This document shows positions 8,040 to 15,931 of a stretch of 38,948 nt of DNA, piece after piece. The position numbers were made by a program, and so were the translations under genes. The notes beneath the pieces are model-generated. The model saw only the letters and a list, made by a program, of their open reading frames with translations, did no database searches and had not been told where the DNA came from. Location of the stretch: the NCBI GenBank assembly GCA_025454075.1, contig JALOPD010000043.1, positions 1-38,948 of the forward strand, given 5' to 3'. Each line of letters begins with the position of its first letter. Positions within the stretch are counted from its first letter, which is position 1. The DNA is from Desulfobacterales bacterium (lineage in GTDB: Bacteria; Desulfobacterota; Desulfobacteria; Desulfobacterales; UBA2174_A).

Positions 8040-9098
8040 GTGCTCGAGTCCATCTACTATGTCATATCGTGGGTTTGCCGCCGCGCCTGCCCCCACTGCT
8101 ACGACGAGCGCTTCAAGCCGTACCCGGAGCCCGATGCCGCCCGCCTGGCGGAGCAAAGCCGGGCCGTGTTCCCGCAGGTGGTCCGCCATCTGCCGGAGAC
8201 GATGGGGTACACGGACCTGGAGGACCCGTCGGACGACGGGACCTTCCGCCGGAAGCCGGGCCGCATCATCCTGTCGGGGGGCGAAGTGCTGCTCGAGCCC
8301 GTGCGCACCCGGGTGCTCTACCCCCTGCTGGAGATGCTGCACGATCGCTACCGCGAACGCGGCGGGGTGCGGCTGGTGATCCAGACGGCCGGGGACCTGC
8401 TCACCGCCGGCATCGTCGCAGAGCTGCTGGCCCGGCAGGTCTGGATGATCTCGGTCTCCTCCATCGATGCGTTTCACCTTCTCCCCGGCGGCCTGGACCG
8501 CGAGCGGTATTCGCAGGACCTGGCGCAGCTCTTCGAAGCCGCCGGCATGCACCGCTCCGGCCTGCAGGCGGCCGCCCGCAAATGGACCGATGAAGAGGGG
8601 CCGGTCTACAGCTTCTTCGGCGCCACGCCGGATGCCTGGATCGGAAAGCTCTGGCCGAGCGGCCGGGCCTGGACGAACGGGTTGTCCACCGCAAGCTACC
8701 GGGACAATTTCTGCAACGCCTGGTCCGGCGGGCTGAACTTTCTCAACGTCGGTTTCGGCGGCTCGGAGGTCGCCGTCGACCCGGACGGCAACCTCTACCC
8801 CTGCTGCCGCAAGACCCGGCGGGCCTACGGCAACCTCTGCGAAGAGCCGCTCCTGGACATTCTGCGAAGCCTCGCGGGCCGGCCGGAGTTCGAATCCATC
8901 ACCTGCGGGCACCCGGAACGCATGGGGCTCGCGCACGGGGTGGGGGTCGACGAGTTCGTGGCCCTCTGCCGGGTCACCGACCCCGCCGGCCGCAGCTTCG
9001 CCAACCCCTGCATCGGGTGCGACCGGATCCATGAGCGCTTTCTCGGCCCGGTGCTGGCCGGGATCCGCGAAAAGCGCCGCGGCGGGAGGCCCGCATGA
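8040..9098 (+). CDS. Radical SAM protein with cysteine-rich C-terminus, linked to an ABC importer
   Basis: A 352-residue cytoplasmic radical SAM enzyme. The [4Fe-4S]-SAM motif is CRRACPHC (C13, C17, C20) close to the N-terminus, followed by a SAM-binding SGGE at 79-82. The C-terminal third holds further cysteines: C225, CC at 255-256 in NLYPCCRK, C267, C289, C310, and C324/C327 in PCIGC. This resembles a SPASM or twitch-type auxiliary cluster region. Translation starts at a GTG; GGAGG and a G-run upstream (8022-8033) provide the ribosome binding site, and no in-frame ATG occurs before codon 55. Its stop overlaps the start of the ABC ATPase gene (ATGA), so the two are translationally coupled. 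The reaction is unknown. I infer that it works on, or makes, something related to the importer substrate. Confidence 0.82.
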   Translation: MLESIYYVISWVCRRACPHCYDERFKPYPEPDAARLAEQSRAVFPQVVRHLPETMGYTDLEDPSDDGTFRRKPGRIILSGGEVLLEPVRTRVLYPLLEMLHDRYRERGGVRLVIQTAGDLLTAGIVAELLARQVWMISVSSIDAFHLLPGGLDRERYSQDLAQLFEAAGMHRSGLQAAARKWTDEEGPVYSFFGATPDAWIGKLWPSGRAWTNGLSTASYRDNFCNAWSGGLNFLNVGFGGSEVAVDPDGNLYPCCRKTRRAYGNLCEEPLLDILRSLAGRPEFESITCGHPERMGLAHGVGVDEFVALCRVTDPAGRSFANPCIGCDRIHERFLGPVLAGIREKRRGGRPA

Positions 9099-9775
9099 CC
9101 GACCGCGGCCGGCCGGACGCGCCCCGGGCGGGCCTGGAGCTCAAGCGGGTGCGCATCGCGCTCAACGGCACGGAGCTCATCCCGGAGACCTCCCTGACGG
9201 TGCGCCCCGGGGAGGTGGTCACGGTCATGGGCCCGAGCGGCTCGGGCAAATCGAGCCTGCTGGCCTACCTCTGCGGGACGCTGGCGCGGGAGTTCCAGGC
9301 CGATGGGGAGGTCTGGATCGACGGCGTCGAGGTCACCCGGTTTCCCGTCGAACGCCGCCGGATCGGCATCCTCTTCCAGGACGACCTGCTCTTTCCCCAC
9401 ATGACGGTCGGGGAAAACCTGCTTTTTGCCATTCCGCGTTCGGTCAAAAGCCGCCGGCAGCGGCGCGACCGGATGCGGCAGGCGCTGGCCGAAGCCGGCC
9501 TGGCCGGGACCGAGGCGCGCGACCCGGCCACCTTGTCCGGCGGGCAGCGCGCGCGCGTCGCCTTGCTGCGCACGCTGTTGGCGCGGCCGCACGCGGTGCT
9601 GCTCGACGAGCCGTTTTCCAGCCTGGACGAGGAGCTGAAGGCCTCCATCCGCAGCTTCGTTTTCGACCATGTCCGCGCCCAGGGGCTGCCGACGCTGATG
9701 GTCACTCACGCCGCCGAAGACGCGCAGGCGGCCGGCGGCCCGGTGATGCGCGTCGGCCGGACGCCCGGCGGATAG
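9095..9775 (+). CDS. ynjD: ABC importer ATP-binding protein, YnjD-like
   Basis: A 226-residue ABC ATPase. It has Walker A GPSGSGKSS, a Q-loop FQDDLLFPH, the signature LSGGQRARVALLRTLLARP, Walker B AVLLDEPFSSLD and the H-loop VTHAAEDA, so all catalytic parts are present. It would energise the permease encoded two genes downstream. The start ATG overlaps the radical SAM stop codon by 4 bases. The following substrate-binding and double-permease genes match E. coli YnjB and YnjC in type, which supports a YnjD assignment; the ATPase alone could equally resemble ThiQ or other importer ATPases. In E. coli the order is B-C-D, whereas here the ATPase comes first. The substrate of this family is not established as far as I know. 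Confidence 0.85.
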   Translation: MTDRGRPDAPRAGLELKRVRIALNGTELIPETSLTVRPGEVVTVMGPSGSGKSSLLAYLCGTLAREFQADGEVWIDGVEVTRFPVERRRIGILFQDDLLFPHMTVGENLLFAIPRSVKSRRQRRDRMRQALAEAGLAGTEARDPATLSGGQRARVALLRTLLARPHAVLLDEPFSSLDEELKASIRSFVFDHVRAQGLPTLMVTHAAEDAQAAGGPVMRVGRTPGG

Positions 9776-9822
9776 GTTTCAGGTAGCACCCGCTTGACTT
9801 TCTGCCGAAAGGGGGCCGCTCG

Positions 9823-11019
9823 ATGCCACGCAGGTTCATCGCCGCTTTTCTGCTGTTTTGCACCTCCGCCCACGCCCAGGGGGTGCCGGACACATGGCCC
9901 GGCATCCTGGAAAAGGCCAGGGGCCAGACCGTGTATTTCAACGCTTGGGCCGGCGACGAGAACACCAACGCCTTCATCGCCTGGGCCGCCGGCCGCCTCA
10001 AGGAGCTGTACGGCATCAATCTCACTCACGTGAAAATCACGCTCACGTCGGAAGCCGTGGCGCGGGTCGTGGCGGAAAAGGCCGCGGGTCGCCACGCGGG
10101 CGGGTCGATCGACCTGATCTGGATCAACGGGGAGAACTTTCTTTCCATGAAGGAGCAGGGCCTGCTCTTCGGCCCCTTCACACAGCGGCTGCCCAATTTC
10201 GCGCTGGTGGACGCGGCCGGCAAACCCACCACCGTCATCGACTTCACCGTACCGGTGGACGGCATGGAGTCCCCCTGGCGCATGGCGCAGATCGTCTTTG
10301 CCTACGACGCCGCCCGCCTGAAAGACCCGCCGCGCTCAGCGCCGGCCATGCTGGCCTGGGCCCGCCAGAACCCCGGCCGCATCACCCACCCGCGGATCCG
10401 GAACTTCCTGGGGTCCACCTTCCTGAAGCAGGCGCTCTACGAGCTCGCCGCCGATCCGAAGGTCCTGCTGGCACAGGCCGCCGACGCCGACTTCGCCGGA
10501 GTGACGGCGCCGCTCTGGCGCTGGTACGACGAGCTCAGGCCTCTTATGTGGCGCAGGGGCGAACAGTTCCCTGAAACCGGCCCCGCCATGCGCCGGCTCC
10601 TGGCGGACGGCGAGATCGACATCATGATCTCCTTCAACCCGAACGAGGCGACCACCGCCATCGGCAAAGGCATTCTGCCGGACACGGTGAGAACCTTCGT
10701 TCTCGAGAAAGGCACCATCGGCAACACCAGCTTCGTCGCCATCCCCTTTAACGCCGCCCACAAGGAGGGCGCCATGGTCGTTGCGAATTTTCTCTTGTCG
10801 CCGGAGTCCCAGGCCCACGCGATGAACCCGAACACCATGGGTAATTTCACCGTCCTCGACCTGAACCGTCTGACGCCGGCGGACCGCCAGCGTTTCGAGG
10901 ATCTCCCCAAGGGCGTGGCCACCCTGAGCGCGGCCGAGCTGGGCCGGCCCCTGCTCGAACCCCACCCCTCCTGGATGAACGGCATCGTCGCGGAATGGGA
11001 ACGCCGCTACACCAAGTAA
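9823..11019 (+). CDS. ynjB: ABC transporter substrate-binding protein, YnjB family
   Basis: A 398-residue periplasmic binding protein. A signal peptide of about 19 residues ends at AHA-Q. The mature protein follows the YnjB pattern: GQTVYFNAWAGDENTN near the start, then GGSIDLIWINGENF, VDGMESPWRMAQIVFAYD, ITHPRIRNFLGSTFLKQAL, a TFNP-like SFNPNEA block, IGNTSFVAIPFNA, ANFLLSPESQ, and a C-terminal EPHPSWMNGIVAEWERRY. The agreement along the whole length is strong. AAAGGGGG upstream of the ATG (9808-9815) serves as ribosome binding site. The gene lies 47 bases after the ATPase gene and overlaps the permease gene by 25 bases, so it belongs to the same operon. Ligand unknown; related binding proteins take up small molecules such as thiamine, iron or polyamines, but none of these can be assigned. 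Confidence 0.88.
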   Translation: MPRRFIAAFLLFCTSAHAQGVPDTWPGILEKARGQTVYFNAWAGDENTNAFIAWAAGRLKELYGINLTHVKITLTSEAVARVVAEKAAGRHAGGSIDLIWINGENFLSMKEQGLLFGPFTQRLPNFALVDAAGKPTTVIDFTVPVDGMESPWRMAQIVFAYDAARLKDPPRSAPAMLAWARQNPGRITHPRIRNFLGSTFLKQALYELAADPKVLLAQAADADFAGVTAPLWRWYDELRPLMWRRGEQFPETGPAMRRLLADGEIDIMISFNPNEATTAIGKGILPDTVRTFVLEKGTIGNTSFVAIPFNAAHKEGAMVVANFLLSPESQAHAMNPNTMGNFTVLDLNRLTPADRQRFEDLPKGVATLSAAELGRPLLEPHPSWMNGIVAEWERRYTK

Positions 11020-12719
11020 CCGCCCCCGTTTCCAGGGGGTCTTCGGCCCTCCGGCTCTTCCCGGCCGTCACCCTGGCGGTCTTCTTCGCGCCGGTCGCGG
11101 CCGGCCTGGTCGCCACCGCCCTGCCCGCCTTCGGCTACCTGCCCGCCCTCGGCGGCAACGGGCTCGGGCTGGACCCCTGGCGGCAGCTGCTGGCGACTCC
11201 GGGGCTGGCCTCCTCCGTGCGCCTCACGCTTCAGACCGGCCTCCTTGCGACGCTGCTGGCATTGACCGTCGTCATCGGGTTCTGCAGCGTGATGCACGAC
11301 ACCCGCCTTTTCCGGCGCGCCCAGGTCGCACTCTCGCCGCTTCTGGCCACGCCGCACGTCGCGGTCGCCATCGGCCTCTCGTTTCTCATCGCCCCCGGCG
11401 GATGGGCCGGCCGCCTCGTTTCGCCCTGGCTGACCGGCTGGACGCGCCCCCCCGATGTCGCCGTCGTGCACGACGCCGCCGGCCTGTCCTTCGTCCTCGG
11501 CCTGCTGCTCAAGGAAGTCCCCTACCTGATGCTGATGACCCTCTCCGCCCTCAACCAGGTCCGCGCCGCGGAGACCCTATTGACGGCGCGCTCGCTCGGC
11601 TACGCGCCGGCGGCCGCGTGGCTGAAGACCATCCTGCCCCAGATCTACCCCCAGATCCGCCTGCCGATCTACGCGGTCCTGGCCTTCTCGATGTCGGTGG
11701 TGGACGTGGCGGTCGTGCTGGCGCCGAACCAGCCGCCGCCTCTGAGCGTGCTTCTCTTCCGCATGTTCACCGACCGGGACCTCGCGCTCGTCTTTCCGGC
11801 GGCGGCCGGCGCCTGCCTCCAGCTGACGGCGGTCGCCGCGGCGATCGGGCTATGGCGGGCGGCGGAGATCGCGGCGGCGGCCGCGGGCCGCCGGTGGCTC
11901 ACCGCAGGCGGCATTGCAACGGCCGGCCGGCCCTTGCGCGGGGTGTGGGCGACGGCCATGGCGATGGTCGTGGCCCTTTCGCTCCTGGGAACGGTCTCGC
12001 TCGCGATCTGGTCTTTTGCGAAAACCTGGTTTTTCCCGCAGGCGCTTCCGGCCGCCTGGACCCTGGCCCACTGGGGCCGTCACGCGCCCGACCTGGCTTG
12101 GCCGGGCGCCGTCACGCTGGGCACCGGGCTGGCCGCGGCCCTGATCGGCCTGGGGTTGGCGCTGGGATGCCTGCAGAACGAGCGGGTGAACGGGCTGGGT
12201 TCGGCCACGCGGGCCTTGTGGCTGCTCTACACGCCCCTGCTGGTCCCGCAGATCGCCTTTCTCTTCGGGGCCCAGATGCTCCTAGTGCGGATGAACCTCG
12301 ACGGGACCTGGGTCGCCCTGGTCTGGAGCCACCTGCTGTTCGTGTTCCCCTACGTGTTCCTGTCCCTTGCGGACCCCTGGCGATCGTTTGACCTGCGTTA
12401 TCGGACCTCGGCCCTGGCGCTCACCGGCTCGCCGCTCCGGGCCTTCCTGCGGGTCGAGATGCCCCTGATGCTCAGGCCCGCCCTCTTCGCCCTGGCGATC
12501 GGCTTTGCGGTCAGCGTGGGGCAATACCTGCCGACCATTTTCGCCGGCGGCGGGCGTTTCACCACGCTCACCGTGGAAGCCGTCACGCTCTCGAGCGGCA
12601 ACGACCCGCGGGTCACGGGGATCTACGCCCTGGTGCAGGCGGCGCTCCCGCTGGCGATGTACCTGCTCGCCATCGCCCTCCCCGCCTGGCGGCACCGCCG
12701 CCGCAAGGGGATGGGGTAG
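10995..12719 (+). CDS. ynjC: ABC transporter double permease, YnjC-like
   Basis: A 574-residue inner-membrane protein made of two fused importer permease units with about 12 membrane segments in total. Each half carries an EAA-type coupling loop for the ATPase: the first around AAETLLTARSLGYAPAAAW, the second around LTGSPLRAFLRVEMPLMLRP. A single polypeptide with two permease domains is the YnjC and ThiP/FbpB arrangement, so one copy pairs with two ATPase subunits. The ATG at 10995 lies inside the end of ynjB (25-base overlap), which indicates translational coupling. The gene ends the radical SAM-ynjD-ynjB-ynjC operon; a structured intergenic repeat follows within 40 bases. Confidence 0.86.
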   Translation: MGTPLHQVTAPVSRGSSALRLFPAVTLAVFFAPVAAGLVATALPAFGYLPALGGNGLGLDPWRQLLATPGLASSVRLTLQTGLLATLLALTVVIGFCSVMHDTRLFRRAQVALSPLLATPHVAVAIGLSFLIAPGGWAGRLVSPWLTGWTRPPDVAVVHDAAGLSFVLGLLLKEVPYLMLMTLSALNQVRAAETLLTARSLGYAPAAAWLKTILPQIYPQIRLPIYAVLAFSMSVVDVAVVLAPNQPPPLSVLLFRMFTDRDLALVFPAAAGACLQLTAVAAAIGLWRAAEIAAAAAGRRWLTAGGIATAGRPLRGVWATAMAMVVALSLLGTVSLAIWSFAKTWFFPQALPAAWTLAHWGRHAPDLAWPGAVTLGTGLAAALIGLGLALGCLQNERVNGLGSATRALWLLYTPLLVPQIAFLFGAQMLLVRMNLDGTWVALVWSHLLFVFPYVFLSLADPWRSFDLRYRTSALALTGSPLRAFLRVEMPLMLRPALFALAIGFAVSVGQYLPTIFAGGGRFTTLTVEAVTLSSGNDPRVTGIYALVQAALPLAMYLLAIALPAWRHRRRKGMG

Positions 12720-12755
12720 CGGCGGCCGTTTTAGCAAACCAGCGATCAAATATGG

Positions 12756-12808
12756 CAACTCTTGTTCGGGGGAAGGCGGAGCGGGGTGCCCGCCTCTGCG
12801 TGAGTTGA
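12756..12808. repeat. Dispersed structured repeat, copy 1
   Basis: The core at 12761-12793 matches 23704-23736 at 29 of 33 positions. It contains the hairpin GCGGG-GTG-CCCGC inside an outer stem GCGGAG/CTCTGC (one G-U pair). The element is closed further by CAACTC (12756-12761) and GAGTTG (12803-12808). It lies between two convergent genes and could also act as a transcription end signal. Confidence 0.6.
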
Positions 12809-12858
12809 TGGTATTCTATCTAGTTGCGTGCCGGAGTAATAAGTGTTGTTGCCGAGGA

Positions 12859-14796
12859 TCAGGCGGCGGGGGGCTGCGCCGGGAAGCTGAGATGAAAAGC
12901 GGACCACGCGCCGGGCTCGGACTCCGCCCAGGCGCGGCCGCCGTGGAGCTCGGCGATGTTTTTCACCGTGAAAAGCCCGATGCCGCTTCCGCGCTTGGCG
13001 TGCGTGCTGGCGTTCCGGACGCGGAAGAACTTCTCGAAGAGGTGGGCCGCCTGGTCGGGCGGGAAGCCCTCGCCTTCGTTCCAGACGCTCAGGGTGACGA
13101 GCCCGCCCTCCTGCGCCACGGTCACGGTCGCCTTGCCCCCCTCGCGTCCGTACTTGGCGGCATTGGTGAGAAAGTTGTTGAGGGCGATGCGCAGCAGGCC
13201 GGGGTCGGCCATCACCGGCAGCTCGCTCGGGCAGCTCACGCGGACGGTGATGTTGCGGGACCGGAAGAACACCGCGGTCTGGTCCACCGCCATCTCCACC
13301 ACGGTCTTGGGCAGGTCGATGGGGGATTTGTTCGCAACGAGCTCGCCGCGTTCCAACCGCGACAGGTCCAGGTAGTCCCGCACCATGTCCTGCAGCTCCT
13401 CGCAGTTGCGCTGGATGCGGATGAAAAAATCGGAGACCTGCGGCGACACCTTCCCCAGGTAGCCGTCCACCATGGTCGCGATCAGCATCTGGATCGCGGC
13501 CAGCGGGGCCTTGAGCTCGTGGGTCACGAACCCGAGGGTCTGCATGTAGTTGCGGTTGGACTGTTCCAGTTTTTCGTTGGTGAGGCTCAGTTCGTTGTTG
13601 CGGGCCCGCAGCTCGTTGTCCCGTTTGAGGATCGCCGCGCGCATCTCGTCGAAGGTGCCGGCCAGGTTGTTGATCTCCGCATACGTGCGCGGGACGGCGA
13701 CGGCGCGTTCCCAATCGCCGTTCGCCAGGCGGGAGGCCGAGCGGCTGAGCGCCTGCACGGGCCGCGCGATCCGGCTCACGATGTAGAGGGCGGCGCAGAC
13801 GGCCAGCAGTCCGACGACGCCGACCGGCAGCAGGAACCGGGCGATGAATCCGTCGCGCATGTCGTCGTAGGGGGCCCGCAGCAAGCCGACGTAGAGCATG
13901 CCGATCGTCCGGCCCGATGGGTCCCTGAGAGGGCTGTAGGCGCTCAGGTACCAGGCGTCCACGACCAGGGCCTCGCCCGTGTAGTTCATCCCTTCCTCGA
14001 GGACGGTGCGCCGGACGATGTCCGAGACCCGGGTGCCGATGGCCCGGGCCCCGTCGTGGGTGAGCACGTTGGTGGCGACGCGCACCTCGTTTTTGAAGAT
14101 CGTTACGGTGCCGCGCGGCTTGCCGTTGTAATCGGTTTCGCTGAACACCGTGGCACGCAGCCGGTCGACCAGGTCGTAGTTGAAGTTCAGCATCCGCCCG
14201 CCGTAGAGCAGGGCCTTCACCCGCCCGTTGCCCTCGACGATCGGGAAGGCGATCCACCACATCAGGGCGGACCGGCTGACCGGCTCGCCGCCCGGGTCGC
14301 CGTTGAAAATCAAGACGGCGTTCTGAAGCGCCGGCCCGCCCTCCATCTGAAGCCGCTCCGGGTCCAGCAGAACGGTCCCCCAGGCCGGCCGGCCCTCCAG
14401 CGCCGCGCGCAGCACCGGGTCGCGGCTGAGCGGGATCAGCTGCACGGCGGCGGGGTGGCTTCCGGCCAGGGGCCGGCCTTCCGCATCGCAGAGATTGAGA
14501 ACGGTGAGATCGAGCTCCCGCCGGATCGAGGAGAGGGTTTCGTCGGCGTTGCCGGCGGAGAGGACCCGGCTGGAGGAAACCTCGAGCGAGTAGGCCAGGC
14601 GCGCCAGCTGTTCGCGGTAACTCGTCATCACGATCTTGAGGTCCTGGTCGACGCGGGACTGGGCCTCGCTGCGCACGCTTTTGTTGATGCTGTAAACCCC
14701 GATGGCGCCGATCACGGCCGCCGGCACGAGCGCCACCGCCAGCATCCAGGCCACGAGCCCGGTTCGGATCGAAATTGAATATGGCCCTGTCTTCAC
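12859..14796 (-). CDS. Membrane sensor histidine kinase with cache domain and HAMP
   Basis: A 645-residue two-component sensor. Membrane segment 1 is at about 12-34, an extracytoplasmic cache-type ligand domain at about 35-318, membrane segment 2 at about 321-341, a HAMP linker at about 341-395, a coiled coil to about 420, and the HisKA domain with phospho-acceptor H426 in FVTHELKAPL. The ATPase domain has N545 in NNFLTNAAKYG, NEGEGF at 573-578 and GSGIGL at 603-608. The start is a GTG at 14796; an in-frame TGA lies 9 bases upstream of it, and later ATGs would lose the first membrane segment. No response regulator gene is adjacent, so it is an orphan kinase. A small organic acid or amino acid is a typical cache ligand, but none can be assigned. 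Confidence 0.88.
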   Translation of the reverse strand: MKTGPYSISIRTGLVAWMLAVALVPAAVIGAIGVYSINKSVRSEAQSRVDQDLKIVMTSYREQLARLAYSLEVSSSRVLSAGNADETLSSIRRELDLTVLNLCDAEGRPLAGSHPAAVQLIPLSRDPVLRAALEGRPAWGTVLLDPERLQMEGGPALQNAVLIFNGDPGGEPVSRSALMWWIAFPIVEGNGRVKALLYGGRMLNFNYDLVDRLRATVFSETDYNGKPRGTVTIFKNEVRVATNVLTHDGARAIGTRVSDIVRRTVLEEGMNYTGEALVVDAWYLSAYSPLRDPSGRTIGMLYVGLLRAPYDDMRDGFIARFLLPVGVVGLLAVCAALYIVSRIARPVQALSRSASRLANGDWERAVAVPRTYAEINNLAGTFDEMRAAILKRDNELRARNNELSLTNEKLEQSNRNYMQTLGFVTHELKAPLAAIQMLIATMVDGYLGKVSPQVSDFFIRIQRNCEELQDMVRDYLDLSRLERGELVANKSPIDLPKTVVEMAVDQTAVFFRSRNITVRVSCPSELPVMADPGLLRIALNNFLTNAAKYGREGGKATVTVAQEGGLVTLSVWNEGEGFPPDQAAHLFEKFFRVRNASTHAKRGSGIGLFTVKNIAELHGGRAWAESEPGAWSAFHLSFPAQPPAA

Positions 14797-14903
14797 TGAT
14801 CGTCAGGATATCGAGCGCGTGTTCAGAATGGTGTCCGCCAATGCCCCCTGGCTGCAGCTATAAGTGGGCATCATACCACGGGGAGCACAAAACCCAAACG
14901 AAA

Positions 14904-14926
14904 TTTTCCCGCCCCCGGCGGGAAAA
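14904..14926 (-). terminator. Rho-independent terminator of the GntR gene
   Basis: A perfect 10-bp stem (14904-14913 with 14917-14926) with a 3-base loop. On the minus strand it reads TTTTCCCGCC, GGG, GGCGGGAAAA and is followed by TTTCGTTT. It lies 34 bases beyond the regulator stop codon. Confidence 0.75.
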
Positions 14927-14959
14927 TGCAACGCCGAAATTGGGCTTCCGGCTCCGCCA

Positions 14960-15661
14960 TCAGAGGATGTCTTTGAGTTCGCGGCGGATGGCGTTCAGGT
15001 GATCCCGCATCCACTCCGCCGCGCCGCGGCCGTCCTCTCTTTCGATGCAGGCCACCACCTGCTTGAGGGTGCGGATCGAGTGGGCGCGGTAGGCGGGGGA
15101 CAAGAGGCTGGTCTTGAACTTTTCGTGATGGTCCACCACTTTTGCCAGGAGGAACCGCAGCATCTCGCTGAAAATCCGGTTGGCGGTCGCCTCTGAAAGC
15201 AGCGTGTGGAACTCCAGGTCGGCCTTGAAAAAACGGCGGTAGTCGTCCGGGCCCTCCTCCATGTCGCGCAGCGACTGCCTCAGTTGGGCGAGCTGGCGGG
15301 CCTCGACGCGCTCCGCCGCCAGCTCCGCGGCCTTGCACTCGAGCGTCTCCCGCAGTTCAATGAGGTCGAGGAGGCTTCCCGCCTGCAGGGCGGCTTTCAA
15401 CTGGGTGACCGAAGGGTCGGCGCCGGGCAGCTTCCCGGCAATGAAGGTGCCCCGCCCGTGCTGAACGTCCAGATACCCCATGACGGCGAGCGCGTTCAGC
15501 GCCTCCCGGATCGAGGAGCGGCCGACTCCGAAGCTAAGGGCCAGGTCGCGCTGGGAGGGCAGCCGCGACCCGGCGGCGATCTCGCCGGCGCTGATTTTTT
15601 TCATCATCTGTTCGACGACCATTTCGGGTGCGGTGTTCTTGCGGATGGTTTCAAATACCAC
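14960..15661 (-). CDS. GntR-family transcriptional regulator, FadR/FCD subfamily
   Basis: A 233-residue repressor-type protein. The N-terminal winged helix (about 12-76) contains SRLPSQRDLALSFGVGRSS and REALNALAVMGY, the GntR signature, ending in HGRGTFI. The C-terminal half (about 90-230) is a helical FCD ligand domain with the metal-site pattern DLEFH and HHEK. FCD members such as PdhR and LldR sense small carboxylates. AGGAGG precedes the ATG at 15661. The gene is divergent from the glycyl radical activase gene, with a strong promoter and a small palindrome between them. I infer that it controls that operon and possibly itself; the effector would then be a substrate or product of the glycyl radical pathway. 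Confidence 0.88.
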   Translation of the reverse strand: MVFETIRKNTAPEMVVEQMMKKISAGEIAAGSRLPSQRDLALSFGVGRSSIREALNALAVMGYLDVQHGRGTFIAGKLPGADPSVTQLKAALQAGSLLDLIELRETLECKAAELAAERVEARQLAQLRQSLRDMEEGPDDYRRFFKADLEFHTLLSEATANRIFSEMLRFLLAKVVDHHEKFKTSLLSPAYRAHSIRTLKQVVACIEREDGRGAAEWMRDHLNAIRRELKDIL

Positions 15662-15712
15662 ACGCCACCTCCTCTGGTTTTCACTGGACCACGCGTGATT
15701 GGCGTATAGATC

Positions 15713-15726
15713 AGGTCATCAGACCA
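15713..15726. promoter_or_regulatory. Possible operator palindrome for the GntR regulator
   Basis: AGGTCATCAGACCA has inverted half sites GGTC and GACC separated by 4 bases, about 52 bases upstream of the regulator start. FCD-type GntR operators usually contain GGT and ACC half sites, though the spacing here is not the classic one. TTGGT is also present nearby on the minus strand. Confidence 0.3.
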
Positions 15727-15799
15727 TTACCAAATCATGGCTTTAATACCCCTTCCGGATTGGCTTGTCAACGAAACAACTACCCGGTATTACGCAAAC

Positions 15800-15828
15800 T
15801 TGACAGCACGCCCCGCAGATAGTATAAA
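15800..15828 (+). promoter_or_regulatory. Sigma70-type promoter of the glycyl radical operon
   Basis: TTGACA at 15800-15805 and TATAAA at 15823-15828 are separated by exactly 17 bases. This is the best promoter match seen in the window, upstream of the activase gene, with an untranslated leader of roughly 95 bases. Confidence 0.75.
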
Positions 15829-15931
15829 GTCTTCAGCAGTTCAGACCACATGATCATTTTAGCTATATTACCAAAGCGCGGTCGAATCGAACACAAGGTT
15901 TATCACCGGCCGAGCATCCGTGTGTCCGCCC

